Part shown: piece by piece, positions 25,251 through 34,382 of the stretch
How positions within the stretch are numbered: the first letter of the stretch is position 1
Layout: every line of letters starts with the position of its first letter
From: Streptomyces sp. MBT53
Lineage (GTDB): Bacteria > Actinomycetota > Actinomycetes > Streptomycetales > Streptomycetaceae
NCBI RefSeq assembly: GCF_016654115.1
Contig: NZ_JAEQAZ010000020.1
Coordinates: forward strand, 1 to 64,000
Reading direction: 5' to 3'
DNA length: 64,000 nucleotides
Position numbers and translations under genes: made by a program
Notes under the pieces: generated by a model
The model's input: only the letters and a program-made list of their open reading frames with translations
Databases searched by the model: none
Told to the model about the DNA's origin: nothing

Positions 25251-25628
25251 CGGCGTCCTCGTACTGGTGCGTCGGACCTGTTTGCTCGCGCGGGGTGCGC
25301 GATTCGGGCATACGCCATCGCGGTGCCGGTCGGGAGAGCCGAAAAAATCGGCCCCGCGTCGCCCGGCGGACACTCACAGTAGTCGTCAACGCATCAGGTG
25401 CGGTGGGCAGTTGACAAAGTCCCCCGGGGAGCGTCCCGCTCTGGTATGAGGCTTCGCACGACAGACCGATAACCCCGGCGGCCGTATGCCGAAGAAGGAC
25501 AAAGAATCGATCGCCCCTGATCGGAACCGGTCACGAACGGGCGTCGAGGGCCGGGGAGTTCGATGCCGCCAGGCTCCGCCGTCCGCGTGCTCGGGGCCCC
25601 CGCGTCCGGGTCGGCGGAGTGATTTCGG
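25251..25628. other. Intergenic region between conservon and membrane-protein gene
   Basis: 378 bases between divergent genes, so it must hold both promoters. A TTGACA is present at 25410-25415 on the plus strand but has no convincing -10 partner. I see no repeat, hairpin or small gene here; the open frames are antisense artefacts of high GC. Confidence 0.5.
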
Positions 25629-26186
25629 GTGATCCGTCCCACCGTCCGCCGCAACCCCGGCACGTCACTGGCAGTGTCCGCCGGAGGGCGTCCGCTGAGC
25701 GTGCGGAACCGATCCTGTCCGGGTGGTGTCCGGACAGGAGTGGCGTCTCTTCTGTTTCTGATCCTGGCGCTCTCGCCGTTCGTGACACCGTTCGTGTGCG
25801 TGGCCGCGGCCGTGGGACTCGCCTGGCGGGCCTGCCATCGGCTGCCGGTCAGCGGATGGTGGCGGCTGCCGAGCGTCGGGACCTGTGCGCTGGTGGCGAT
25901 ACTGGCCGGCTCGGCGACGCTCGGTGCGTACGCGTGGGGCGCCATGTCGGGGTTCTACGTCCTGGACCCGGACCAGATGTGTGCGGCGATGGGTGCGGCG
26001 GGCGATCACGTCGTGACGCGGATGACGCTGCCGGTCAGTTCGCAGTGCGTCACGTCGGGCGGCGTGGGCACCGAGCTGGTGCCGGACTGGGTGAACCCGG
26101 TGATCTTCCTGGGGCTCCCCGTGCTGATGCTCGCGCTCACCACGGGGACCTACACAGGTGTACGGCGGCTCCGCGCCCTGCGGTGA
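25629..26186 (+). CDS. Conserved membrane protein
   Basis: 185-aa protein with probably four membrane segments (around residues 38-68, 83-103 and 158-175). Between the last two is an extracytoplasmic loop with two cysteines (DPDQMCAAMG and VSSQCVTSGG) that could form a disulfide. The GTG start at 25629 is tentative; the first 35 residues are basic and cytoplasmic. It is a single gene, convergent with the MBL hydrolase. I do not recognise a function. Confidence 0.75.
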   Translation: MIRPTVRRNPGTSLAVSAGGRPLSVRNRSCPGGVRTGVASLLFLILALSPFVTPFVCVAAAVGLAWRACHRLPVSGWWRLPSVGTCALVAILAGSATLGAYAWGAMSGFYVLDPDQMCAAMGAAGDHVVTRMTLPVSSQCVTSGGVGTELVPDWVNPVIFLGLPVLMLALTTGTYTGVRRLRALR

Positions 26187-26189
26187 GAC

Positions 26190-26248
26190 GTCCCCTTCGA
26201 CGACACGGCGGATCCGGCCGTCGACGCCATCGGCGCCGTCGAGGGGAC
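26190..26248. terminator. Bidirectional terminator-like stem
   Basis: Arms GTCCCCTTCGACG (26190-26202) and CGTCGAGGGGAC (26237-26248) pair over 12 positions with one bulged base; the loop can fold further. The stem lies between two convergent stop codons (26186 and 26260), a suitable place for shared termination. Confidence 0.6.
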
Positions 26249-26259
26249 TGTCGCCCGTG

Positions 26260-27486
26260 TCAGCGCTCGTTCGCCAGGTCGAGTTCCGCCTGGGTGGCCG
26301 CCGCCTTCGGCTCCGGTTCGGACCCCGCGCCCGACTCCGCCCCCACCGGTTCGGCGCCCCGCCAGGGACGCGCGAGTGTGCCTCCGAAAGGACCCCACCA
26401 ACGGTCCGTCGTCAGTTCGGCGCCCGGTTCGAAGGGCTCGCCCGGCCTCGGGGTGGCCACCGCCTGGCCCGCCGCTTGTGCCGCGTCCGCGGTCCACTCG
26501 CCGGGCTCGGCCCATGCGTGCAGCGCCAGATTGAACGTGGCCCAGTGGATGGGCAGCAGCACCCCGTGCGCCTGCCCGCCCTGGAGGTCGAGGTGGGCGC
26601 GCATGCCCTCCTCGGGTGTCATGTGGATGTCGGGCCAGAACTCGCTGTAGGCGCCGATCTGGATCATCGTGGCGTCGAACGGGCCGTGCGCGGCACCGAT
26701 GTCCTTGAAGCCCTCGAAGTAGCCGGTGTCGCCGCTGTGGTAGATCCGGTGCTCGTCACCGACGACGACCCAGGAGGCCCACAGGGTGTGCTGGGTGTTG
26801 CGCAGGCCCCGGCCGCAGAAGTGGCGGGCCGGGGTCGCGGTGAGGGTGAGGCCGCCGACCTTGGTCTCCTCGTTCCAGTCCAGCTCGCGCAGCCGGTCCG
26901 GGGAGACACCCCAGTGCTCCAGGTGGGCGCCGACGCCCAGCGGCACGGCGAACAGGGTGTCCGTGTCGGCCAACGCCTTGATCGAGGGCATGTCCAGGTG
27001 ATCGTAGTGGTCGTGCGAGATGACCACGACGTCGACGGGACCGAGGGCGGCGAGCGGCAGGGGCACCGGGTGCAGCCGCTTGGGGCCGGCGAACGGGAAG
27101 GGGGAGCAGCGCTCGCCCCAGACCGGGTCGAAGAGGACCCGGTGGCCGTCGATCTCCGCGAGCACGCTGGAGTGGCCCATCCAGGTCAGGCGCAGCCCGG
27201 TGGCGGCGGGTTTGGCCAGGTCGGCGAGGGTGGTGGCGTGCACCGGCAGCGTGCCGTCGGGGGCACGGCGGACGCGCGCCTCCTTGTCCAGGTAGGCCTT
27301 GCCCATCTCGCGCATCGTGCCGCCGGACGGGCGGACGTTCGTGTTGCCCCCGGGGTTCTGGAAGACCCCGTCCTTGAAGTGGGGCGATCTGCGGATGCGC
27401 GCCAGGCGCTCGCCGCTCGGGTCCGCGCCGAAGGCCGCGGGCTGCAGCGCGCGGAGCCCGGAGCTCAGGGTACGGATTCCGGTCAC
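26260..27486 (-). CDS. UlaG/RomA-type MBL-fold metallohydrolase
   Basis: 408-aa metallo-beta-lactamase-fold hydrolase of the NAPE-PLD/UlaG/RomA group. The metal motif ISHDHYDHLD (HxHxDH) is intact, preceded by TWMGHSSVLAEIDGHRVLFDPVWGERCSP and followed by ARHFCGRGL and YHSGDTGYFEGFKDI. The C-terminal 60 residues are acidic, Pro/Ala-rich and probably disordered. Start GTG at 27486 with TGGAGG 6 bases upstream. It may act on a phosphodiester or lactone, perhaps a membrane lipid; the substrate is unknown. Single gene, divergent from the dehydrogenase at 27742. Confidence 0.9.
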   Translation of the reverse strand: MTGIRTLSSGLRALQPAAFGADPSGERLARIRRSPHFKDGVFQNPGGNTNVRPSGGTMREMGKAYLDKEARVRRAPDGTLPVHATTLADLAKPAATGLRLTWMGHSSVLAEIDGHRVLFDPVWGERCSPFPFAGPKRLHPVPLPLAALGPVDVVVISHDHYDHLDMPSIKALADTDTLFAVPLGVGAHLEHWGVSPDRLRELDWNEETKVGGLTLTATPARHFCGRGLRNTQHTLWASWVVVGDEHRIYHSGDTGYFEGFKDIGAAHGPFDATMIQIGAYSEFWPDIHMTPEEGMRAHLDLQGGQAHGVLLPIHWATFNLALHAWAEPGEWTADAAQAAGQAVATPRPGEPFEPGAELTTDRWWGPFGGTLARPWRGAEPVGAESGAGSEPEPKAAATQAELDLANER

Positions 27487-27741
27487 GATGCCTCCAGGTG
27501 GAGTCGGTCAGGCTTTCCATTATGGTCGACCCCTGTGACAACGCCGGTGCATGGGCGTCACGGGGCCGTCATTCCAAGGAAAGACCAAAGTTCCGTGCCC
27601 GGGGTTGACACCACGGACTGGAATTCGATCTTCCGTTGACAGGACCCGACCCTACTTCCGATACTGACTCGCCGTTCAGTACCCGCCGTCCGGTACGCGC
27701 TTCCGCACCTGCCCTGTCGGCCGTCGCCGCGAGGAGTCCGT

Positions 27742-28920
27742 ATGACCGCCCCCCTGATGTCGCTCACCTGGACCGACCACGTCACCGGCCGCCAGGGCTT
27801 CCTGGTCGTCGACCGCCTGGTGCGCGGGGTGTCCAGCGGCGGACTGCGGATGCGGCCGGGCTGCACCCTCGACGAGGTGGCCGGGCTCGCCCGCGGCATG
27901 ACCATGAAGGAGGCGCTGCACTACGACCCGGCGGGGCGCTACATCCCGCTGGGCGGCGCCAAGGGCGGCATCGACTGCGACCCCCAGGACCCGGTGTCGT
28001 ACGGCCTCCTCGTGCGCTATCTGCGGGCCATGCGGCCGTACGTCGAGAGTTTCTGGACGACGGGTGAGGACCTCGGGCTCACTCAGGACCTGGTGGACCG
28101 GGCCGGGGCGGAGGCGGGGCTGGTGTCGTCGATCCAGGCCGTGTATCCGCTGCTCGACGACGAGGCCGCGGCGCGGCGGCGGCTCGCGGACGCGTTCGCG
28201 GTCGAGGTGGACGGGATCGGTCTCGACGAGCTGGTCGGCGGCTGCGGGGTCGCCGAGTCGGTGCTAGCGGCGCTGGACCGGGCGGGCGTGCCGTACGCGG
28301 GGACGCGGGTCGCCGTGCAGGGGCTGGGCACCATGGGCGGGGCCACGGCACGGTTCCTCGCGCGCGCGGGGCTGACGATCGTCGCCGTCGCCGACGTCAA
28401 GGGCACGATCGTGAACCCGGCCGGGCTCGACGTGGACGCGCTGCTCGCGGCGCGGGACGCGTACGGCACCGTGGACCGGTCCGCACTGCGCCCCGGCGAC
28501 CGCGAACTCCCGGGCGGGGACTGGCTGTCCGTCGAGGCGGAGGTGCTGGTTCCGGCGGCCGTGTCGTACGCCGTCGACACCACGAACCAGGGGGCGATCA
28601 CCGCGCGCTGGATCGTCGAGGCGGTCAACATGCCGGTGCTGCCGGAGGCGGAGGAGCTGCTCTCCGCGCGCGGTGTCGTCGTACTGCCGGACGTGGTCGT
28701 GAACTCGGGGACGAACGCCTGGTGGTGGTGGACCCTGTTCGGCGACATCGGTGCGGACGCGGACGAGGCGTTCGCGCACACCCGGCGTTCGATGCGCGCC
28801 CTGATCGAGCTGATGCTGGCCCGCGCGGAGGCCGACGGGACGACACCGCGCGCCGCCGCGCACGCCATCGTCGCCGACCGGCTGCCGGTCATCGCGGAGC
28901 GGTTCGGCTGGTACCGGTGA
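27742..28920 (+). CDS. Glu/Leu/Phe/Val dehydrogenase
   Basis: 392-aa amino-acid dehydrogenase that would reversibly deaminate an amino acid to its 2-oxo acid with NAD(P)+. The catalytic region has MTMKEAL (Lys56) and GGAKGGIDCDP (Lys74); the Rossmann motif is VQGLGTMGGATA; and PDVVVNSGTNAWWWW is typical of the actinobacterial subgroup. It is somewhat shorter than classical glutamate dehydrogenases. GAGGAG lies 6 bases before the ATG. A TetR gene follows 44 bases downstream on the same strand and may control it. The amino acid is not predictable. Confidence 0.9.
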   Translation: MTAPLMSLTWTDHVTGRQGFLVVDRLVRGVSSGGLRMRPGCTLDEVAGLARGMTMKEALHYDPAGRYIPLGGAKGGIDCDPQDPVSYGLLVRYLRAMRPYVESFWTTGEDLGLTQDLVDRAGAEAGLVSSIQAVYPLLDDEAAARRRLADAFAVEVDGIGLDELVGGCGVAESVLAALDRAGVPYAGTRVAVQGLGTMGGATARFLARAGLTIVAVADVKGTIVNPAGLDVDALLAARDAYGTVDRSALRPGDRELPGGDWLSVEAEVLVPAAVSYAVDTTNQGAITARWIVEAVNMPVLPEAEELLSARGVVVLPDVVVNSGTNAWWWWTLFGDIGADADEAFAHTRRSMRALIELMLARAEADGTTPRAAAHAIVADRLPVIAERFGWYR

Positions 28921-28964
28921 GGTACGGGGCAACGCCTTCGCGGGTCACGGAATAGGGTGACGTC

Positions 28965-29579
28965 GTGGCGAGAGTGCGGTTGGGCGTGGCGGAGCGGCGG
29001 GCGGAGTTGCTGCGGGCCGCCGTGGAGCAGATCGAGGCGCGGGGCGTGGCGGCGGTCAGGATCGCCGACGTGGCCTCGGCGCTCGGGGTGAGCAACGCGC
29101 TGGTGCTCTATCACTTCTCGACCAAGGAGAAGCTGGTCGCCGCCGCGTTCACGTATGCCGCCGAGGACGATCTCGCGCATCTGCGCAAGCTGCTCGGCCG
29201 CCGTACGACCGCGCTGCGCCGGCTGCGGGCGGCGGTGCGCTGGTACGCGCCGACCGGGCAGGCCAAGGGCTGGCGGCTGTGGATCGAGGGCTGGGCGGCG
29301 GCGCTGCGCGAGCCCGCGCTGCTGGAGGTGACGCGCGATCTCGACCGGCAGTGGAAGCGGGCGCTCGCGGAGGTCGTCGCCGAGGGAGTGATCGCGGGCG
29401 AGTTCCACTGCGCGGACCCGAACGCGGCGGCCCTGCGCCTCACGGCCCTCCTGGACGGCCTGGCCGTACAGATGACGGCGTACGGGGGCGCGGTGTCGCG
29501 GACGCGGGCCCTGGAGTGGGTCGACGAGGCGCTCGCGCGGGAACTCGGCCTGGAGCGGGCTGCGTTGACCGCGTCCTGA
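28965..29579 (+). CDS. TetR-family regulator (BetI-like)
   Basis: 204-aa TetR-type regulator. The helix-turn-helix is near residues 10-55 (AAVEQIEARGVAAVRIADVASALGVSNALVLYHFSTKEKLVAAAF, of which GVSNALVLYHF is the recognition part), followed by a BetI-type C-terminal domain (WRLWIEGWAAALREPAL, ALLDGLAVQM). Start GTG at 28965. It is probably in an operon with the dehydrogenase. No operator-like palindrome is evident in the short gap. Confidence 0.88.
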   Translation: MARVRLGVAERRAELLRAAVEQIEARGVAAVRIADVASALGVSNALVLYHFSTKEKLVAAAFTYAAEDDLAHLRKLLGRRTTALRRLRAAVRWYAPTGQAKGWRLWIEGWAAALREPALLEVTRDLDRQWKRALAEVVAEGVIAGEFHCADPNAAALRLTALLDGLAVQMTAYGGAVSRTRALEWVDEALARELGLERAALTAS

Positions 29580-29818
29580 GTCGGCCCTCCGCAGACGCGC
29601 GGTCCCGTTCGTGGACGGCGAGGAGAGCACGGCGGGCACGGCGGCCAGTCGGGGCGACAGGGCGGCCACGCGCGCGTGCGGACATCGCGGCGAGGGCCGG
29701 ATCCCCTCGTCCGGCAGGGCGGCCGCGCGCGGACCCACGGGTCCGTCCGCCGTTCACCACTCCCGCGCGGCCACCTCACCGGCCACGTCCGCCGGCACTC
29801 CCTGGGCCTCCCGCCCCG

Positions 29819-30646
29819 TCAGGCCACCCAATCGATCCGCATCTTGATGTCGTCGGGCGACAGCGCGCCCTTGGCCTCCACGTGGTCGCCGGAGGACTCG
29901 CCGCGCAGTCGGCGGCCGATCCAGGGCACCAGGTACTCGCGCGCCCAGTGCACGTCGTCGCGGCGGATGTCGAGCGTGCCGCGCGGGGGCAGGGGCGGCC
30001 AGGGCTGGTCCGGGTCGGCCGGGACCTCGATGCCGAGGACCTGGCCGGCGCGGAGCGCCACGCGCGTGTGGCCCTCGGGAGAGAGGTGGAGCCGGTCGCC
30101 GTCCCAGGCCCGCCGGTCCTGGACCGTCTTGAGGGACCACAGGTCGAGCACGGGGCAGCCGTAGCGGTCGGCGATGGCCCGCACATGTCCGTTGTAGGTG
30201 GCGATCTTGCCGCGCAGATGCTTGAGCACGGGCACGTTGCGGGTGTCGAAGCCGGTCGTCACCAGGACGGAGCCGACGGCGGAGGTGAGGTCGGCGACCG
30301 CGCGTTCGAAGCGCTCGGCGACCTCGTCGGGGTCGGTGCCGGGACGGATGATGTCGTTGCCGCCCGCGCAGAAGGAGACCAGGTCCGGGCCGATCTCCTT
30401 GGCCCGGGTGAGCTGGTCGGCCACGATCTGGTCGAGCAGTTTCCCGCGCACCGCGAGGTTGGTGTACTCGAAGTCGCCCTCGGGCCGCCGGTCCGCGAGC
30501 AGTACCGCGAACCGGTCGGCCCAGCCGACCATCGCCCCGTCGGGCCCAGGGTCGCCGACGCCCTCGGTGAAGCTGTCCCCCACCGCCACGTACGACCCGA
30601 TCACTGATCTGTTGTCACTCTTCGAATCGTTAGCCACGGCAACCAT
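29819..30646 (-). CDS. SGNH/GDSL hydrolase
   Basis: 275-aa esterase or lipase of the SGNH class. The four blocks are visible: GDSFTEG (Ser nucleophile near residue 24), NLAVRGK (Gly), GGNDI (Asn) and DRLHLSPEGH (Asp/His). There is no signal peptide, so it acts in the cytoplasm. The ATG at 30646 has AGGGTGA upstream. A 239-base gap separates it from the TetR gene on its downstream side and holds nothing I can identify. The substrate is unknown; relatives deacylate polysaccharides or small esters. Confidence 0.92.
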   Translation of the reverse strand: MVAVANDSKSDNRSVIGSYVAVGDSFTEGVGDPGPDGAMVGWADRFAVLLADRRPEGDFEYTNLAVRGKLLDQIVADQLTRAKEIGPDLVSFCAGGNDIIRPGTDPDEVAERFERAVADLTSAVGSVLVTTGFDTRNVPVLKHLRGKIATYNGHVRAIADRYGCPVLDLWSLKTVQDRRAWDGDRLHLSPEGHTRVALRAGQVLGIEVPADPDQPWPPLPPRGTLDIRRDDVHWAREYLVPWIGRRLRGESSGDHVEAKGALSPDDIKMRIDWVA

Positions 30647-30741
30647 AGTTCACCCTGGACTGTGACCTACGCGATCGTATTTTGGGGTTGACGGGCGGTG
30701 AGATAAGCCACTCGTAAAGGGTTGCCCAAAGTCGGAATACC

Positions 30742-30755
30742 CCCCTGGCCAGGGG
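30742..30755. terminator. Palindrome downstream of the M23 gene
   Basis: CCCCTGGCCAGGGG, a perfect 14-base palindrome about 40 bases past the stop of the peptidase gene. It can form a short GC-rich hairpin and may terminate that mRNA; it could also be an operator for the SGNH gene, which starts 96 bases away. Confidence 0.4.
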
Positions 30756-30793
30756 TGTTGACGTCGGGAACTGCCCTGCGCCGGGCTCCGGAG

Positions 30794-31720
30794 TCAGCCG
30801 ACGGTGACGCCGTGCGAGCGGAGGTAGGCGACCGGGTCCACGTCCGAGCCGTAGTACGGAGTGGTCCGGATCTCGAAGTGCAGGTGCGGGCCGGTGACGT
30901 TGCCGGTCGCGCCGGAGAGGCCGATCTGCTGGCCCTCGGTGACGGTCTGGCCGGCCGAGACGGACAGCTGCGACATGTGGGCGTACTGCGAGTACTCGCC
31001 GTCCGCGTGCCGGATGACTACCTCGTTGCCGTAGGCCCCGTCGTAGGCCGCCGAGACGACCGTGCCCGCGGCGACCGCCTTGACGGTGGTGCCGGTCGGG
31101 ACGACGAAGTCGACGCCGGTGTGATAGCCGCTGGACCACATGCTGCCCGCGACGTGGTAGCCGGTGCCGATGGTGCCGCCGGTCACGGGGAGGGTGTAGC
31201 CGCTGGAGGTGCTGGTGGTGTCGGCGCTCTGGGTGGCGGTCGACTTCTTCGACGAGGAGGAGGAAGACGACGAAGAGGACGAACCGGTCGACGAACCGGA
31301 CGACTTGGTCGTGCTCGTCGTGCTGGTCGTGGCCTTCTCGCCGAGCGAGAGCTTCAGGCCCGGGTGGATCAGCGACGGGTCGGCGCCAATGGCCTCGCGG
31401 TTGTCCTGGTAGATCTTCTTCCAGCCGCCGGTGACGTCCTGGTCCTCGGCGATCTTCGCGAGCCAGTCGCCCGCCTTCACCGAATACGTCTTCACGCCCT
31501 CGGTCTTGGCGATCGCCGCCTTCTCCGTCACCGTTTTCTCGGCGGCCGGAACCGACTGAACGGCCTTTTCCGGAGCGGAAGTCGAAGGGGCCGCATGGGC
31601 GCCGGTGGCCCCCATGAGCGGAAGGGCGAGCGCGGCGCCGCCGGTTCCGGCTACGGCTACGGCTATCGAGCGGCTGAGGCGCTGGGACTTGGGACGGCGG
31701 TGCTTACCCTTCGCGGGCAT
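30794..31720 (-). CDS. Secreted LysM-M23 peptidoglycan endopeptidase
   Basis: 308-aa cell-wall hydrolase. A basic, Ala-rich signal peptide (residues about 15-45, ending GAHAAPS) is followed by a LysM domain (TYSVKAGDWLAKIAEDQDV), a long Ser/Thr-rich linker with 12 consecutive Ser, and a C-terminal M23 peptidase domain with zinc-site motifs YHTGVDF and PHLHFEI. It would cleave peptidoglycan cross-links outside the cell during growth or spore formation. GGAGAGG lies upstream of the ATG. A c-di-AMP riboswitch precedes it, as for other Streptomyces wall hydrolases such as Rpf proteins. Confidence 0.95.
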   Translation of the reverse strand: MPAKGKHRRPKSQRLSRSIAVAVAGTGGAALALPLMGATGAHAAPSTSAPEKAVQSVPAAEKTVTEKAAIAKTEGVKTYSVKAGDWLAKIAEDQDVTGGWKKIYQDNREAIGADPSLIHPGLKLSLGEKATTSTTSTTKSSGSSTGSSSSSSSSSSSKKSTATQSADTTSTSSGYTLPVTGGTIGTGYHVAGSMWSSGYHTGVDFVVPTGTTVKAVAAGTVVSAAYDGAYGNEVVIRHADGEYSQYAHMSQLSVSAGQTVTEGQQIGLSGATGNVTGPHLHFEIRTTPYYGSDVDPVAYLRSHGVTVG

Positions 31721-31737
31721 GACGAATTCCTCTCCGG

Positions 31738-31912
31738 CGCCTGCGGGGTGAGCTGTCGGGTGCGGGCTGGAGATGCCCGGCCGCGCACTGGTCGCGGCTT
31801 TACCCCAAGCCCGTTCCGGAGACCGGAACAGGCGTCCTACCTGTGGGTCCCCCGCTCCTGCCGCATACGGGTGGGTGTGTGCGGAGTCCGGTCGGCGGCA
31901 GGATTGGGCGTC
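31738..31912 (-). promoter_or_regulatory. c-di-AMP (ydaO/yuaA) riboswitch
   Basis: The leader of the M23 gene shows the conserved blocks of this class, in order: GGCAGGAGCGGGGGACCCA, CTTGGGGT, CATCTCCAGCCCG and ACCCGACAGCTCACC, ending in GCAGGCG. The terminal pairing CCTGC (5' side) with GCAGG (3' side) closes the structure. In Streptomyces these RNAs switch off wall-hydrolase genes when c-di-AMP is high. The aptamer ends 17 bases before the start codon, so the switch may also affect ribosome access. Confidence 0.87.
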
Positions 31913-32188
31913 CGTCCGGATTGGTGGCGAACGTAAGCGAGGAAGACGCAAAGGGACAAGCAGGAGGTTCCACGGTTTTGGGTTTCTTGTGACTTCCTGT
32001 GGGAATTCACAGTCACCCTCCGTGAATTCCCACAGGACTTCGACCTCAATTCCCCTGGAAAAGCACGTCAATTACGTGAACATGACGAGCGACGTACGGT
32101 CACGGATATGACGCTGCTCACGTACAACCCCTCAGGTTCCCTTAATCCAGAGCGAGTTGTAACGAAGGCTGCAATTCGGGCAGAAGGC
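31913..32188. other. Region upstream of riboswitch with a long inverted repeat
   Basis: About 275 bases between the alpha-galactosidase stop and the riboswitch. It must contain the M23 promoter. The only strong structure is the 16-bp inverted repeat at 31995-32037. No convincing gene. Confidence 0.5.
31995..32037. repeat. Perfect 16-bp inverted repeat
   Basis: Arms TCCTGTGGGAATTCAC (31995-32010) and GTGAATTCCCACAGGA (32022-32037), 11-base loop. It is AT-richer than its surroundings. It may end the alpha-galactosidase transcript, which stops 150 bases upstream, though no T-run follows on either strand; or it may be an operator upstream of the riboswitch promoter. Confidence 0.75.
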
Positions 32189-34261
32189 TCAGATGCGACG
32201 CAGCCGGAGAACCGTCGCATCGAGGTCACCGCGCAGCCCGGTCCGCAGCCCGTGGTGCAACAGCACGGCACCCCGGTGGACTTCGCCCGTTTCGAGGCAT
32301 TCGTACGACGCCGTCGGGTCGAGCCCGCGCAGCCGGAGCGCCGGGACCGGCTCGCCGTAGTGCTGTGCCTGGAGCAGGGCGAGGACGACGCTCTCGTCGC
32401 CGCGCGTGTACTGGACGGCGCTCAGTCCGCCGGTCGGCGGGCGCAGCCGGTAAAGGTCGCCGCGCTGCACGAGCGGCCGGATCTCCTTGTAGAGGGCGAT
32501 CCACTCGCGGGCCTCGGCGAGCTCCTCCCCGGTCCACTCGGAGAGGTCGCCGCCGACGCCGAGCACCCCGGCCATGGCGCTCACGAACCGGAAGCGCAGG
32601 CTGCTGACCCGGTCGTTGAGCTGGGTGTTGGGGCTGTCGGTGACCCAGGCGGCCATCACGCGCGCGGGATGGATCTGGCTGAAGCCGTGCTGGATGGCGA
32701 GCCGGTCGAGCGGGTCGGTGTTGTCCGAGGTCCACACCTGGTCCGTACGGCTGAGGATGCCGAGGTCGATCCGGCCGCCGCCGCCCGAGCAGGACTCGAA
32801 GGCCACACCGGGGTGGGCCTCCCGCAGCCGGTCCAAGAGGGCGTACAGGGCGCGCACATGGTCGACCCAGAGGCGCTGCGGATAGGCGTCGCCGGGCCAG
32901 CCCGCGTCGGTGAAGCAGCGGTTGAAGTCCCACTTCACATAGTCGATCGGGGCGCTGGAGAGGAGTCCGTCGAGCTGCTCCCAGAGGTACTCCTGAACGT
33001 CCTCGCGGGCCAGGTTGAGGACGAGCTGATTGCGGAACTCCGTCCGCTTTCGTCCCTCTTGGTACTGCACCCAGTCCGGGTGGGCGCGGTACAGGTCGCT
33101 GTCCGGGTTGATCATCTCGGGCTCGACCCAGATGCCGAACTGCATGCCCAGTGAGTGGACGCGGTCCGCAAGGGGCTTGAGGCCGGCGGGGAAGCGGTCC
33201 GGGTTGGGGGTCCAGTCGCCGAGTCCGGCGCGGTCGCTGGTGCGGGCGCCGAACCAGCCGTCGTCGACCACGAACAGCTCGACGCCGGCCGCCGCCGCAC
33301 GCTGGGCGAGCACCTCCTGCTGCTCCTCGGAGATGTCGAACTGGGTGGCCTCCCAGGAGTTGTAGAGCACCGGCCGGTCCTGGTCCGCGTCCGGGATGAT
33401 GTACGTCCGCTGGTAGGCGTGCCAGGTGCGGCTGGCGCCGCCGAAGCCGGCGTCGCTCCACAGGGCCGCGAAGAGGGGTGTCGTGAAGGACTCCCCGGCC
33501 GCGAGGCTCAGCAGCCCGGACTCGTCGTACCCGGCGCCGCCGGTGATCTGCACGCGCGCGTCCGGGAGTTGGGCCACGGCGATCCGCCAGGATCCCGACC
33601 AGCCGAGGGCGCAGCCGTAGACCTCGCCGCGTTCCTCGGTCGCGTCGGTGTCGAGCGCGACCCAGGGGAGGTACTGGTGTCCGGTGTGGCCGCGGCGGCT
33701 GCCGATGACCTTCTCACCGTAGGTGAGGGGGGAGCGTACGAGCCGTGACTCGGCGGCCCAGCGGCCGTGCACGTGCGACAGCTGCCACTCCTCCCGGTCG
33801 GGCAGTGTCCAGGTGGCGGAGTCGGCGCGCAGCAGCTCCAGGGGCTCGGTCCCCTCGTTGTCGAGGACCGTCCAGCGCTCCACGACGTCGCCGCGCGTCC
33901 GGTAGTGCAGGGTGATCGTCAGTCCGGCGTCGCGGAAGCGCAGCCGCAGTTCGTCGCCGTCCGTGTCGTAGCGGTCGAAGGTCCACTCGGTGCCGCGCCG
34001 CTCCGGGGTGCGCACCGACAGGGCGGGGCGGACGAAGCGGGGGCCGCCCTCGACCGGGTACTCCTCGTGTCCGTCGAGCGGGGCCTCGAAGGAGGCGCCG
34101 CTGGAGAGCGGGCGGGCGGCGATTTCCTCGGCGTCGGCGAGCGCGATGCGAGGGCCCCAGTGGAGATGGAGCAGTTCGTCGCGCTCGGTGAGATGGACGG
34201 CGTAACTGCTCGTGGGTCCGGACAGCACCCACGTACGGCCGTTCTCGGCGGTCTCCAGCAT
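32189..34261 (-). CDS. Alpha-galactosidase, GH36
   Basis: 690-aa glycoside hydrolase family 36 enzyme that releases alpha-linked galactose from oligosaccharides. An N-terminal beta-supersandwich is followed by the barrel with DDGWFGARTSDRAGLGDW, the nucleophile Asp in VKWDFNRCF (near residue 443), GGGGRIDLG and the acid/base Asp in SDNTDPLDR (about 70 residues later, as in the family). No signal peptide, so it is cytoplasmic. I chose the ATG at 34261, which has GAGGGA 7 bases upstream; a GTG at 34291 is possible. Single gene; no sugar transporter is nearby. Confidence 0.92.
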   Translation of the reverse strand: MLETAENGRTWVLSGPTSSYAVHLTERDELLHLHWGPRIALADAEEIAARPLSSGASFEAPLDGHEEYPVEGGPRFVRPALSVRTPERRGTEWTFDRYDTDGDELRLRFRDAGLTITLHYRTRGDVVERWTVLDNEGTEPLELLRADSATWTLPDREEWQLSHVHGRWAAESRLVRSPLTYGEKVIGSRRGHTGHQYLPWVALDTDATEERGEVYGCALGWSGSWRIAVAQLPDARVQITGGAGYDESGLLSLAAGESFTTPLFAALWSDAGFGGASRTWHAYQRTYIIPDADQDRPVLYNSWEATQFDISEEQQEVLAQRAAAAGVELFVVDDGWFGARTSDRAGLGDWTPNPDRFPAGLKPLADRVHSLGMQFGIWVEPEMINPDSDLYRAHPDWVQYQEGRKRTEFRNQLVLNLAREDVQEYLWEQLDGLLSSAPIDYVKWDFNRCFTDAGWPGDAYPQRLWVDHVRALYALLDRLREAHPGVAFESCSGGGGRIDLGILSRTDQVWTSDNTDPLDRLAIQHGFSQIHPARVMAAWVTDSPNTQLNDRVSSLRFRFVSAMAGVLGVGGDLSEWTGEELAEAREWIALYKEIRPLVQRGDLYRLRPPTGGLSAVQYTRGDESVVLALLQAQHYGEPVPALRLRGLDPTASYECLETGEVHRGAVLLHHGLRTGLRGDLDATVLRLRRI

Positions 34262-34382
34262 CAAGTCCCTCACAGATTCGAACAAGTCCACTCAAGCGCC
34301 AACATCATCAATGGTGCGGGACCTGCGAGGCAACGCCTGTGGAGAACTCATAACCTGTGGAAACCCGTGTCACGCGTCCGGG

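Noticed and set aside
22788-25382. Long plus-strand frames opposite the conservon kinase.
   Set aside because: Antisense shadows with low-complexity translations; the minus-strand kinase has clear HATPase motifs.
27606-27670. Two TTGACA boxes upstream of the Glu/Leu dehydrogenase.
   Set aside because: Neither has a convincing -10 box at 16-18 bases, so I did not annotate a promoter.
32079-32110. A further GTGAAC-type sequence near 32079 considered as a fifth sigma site.
   Set aside because: It reads GTGAACA and has no CGT at 15-18 bases; it also points into the 3' end of the alpha-galactosidase gene on the opposite strand.
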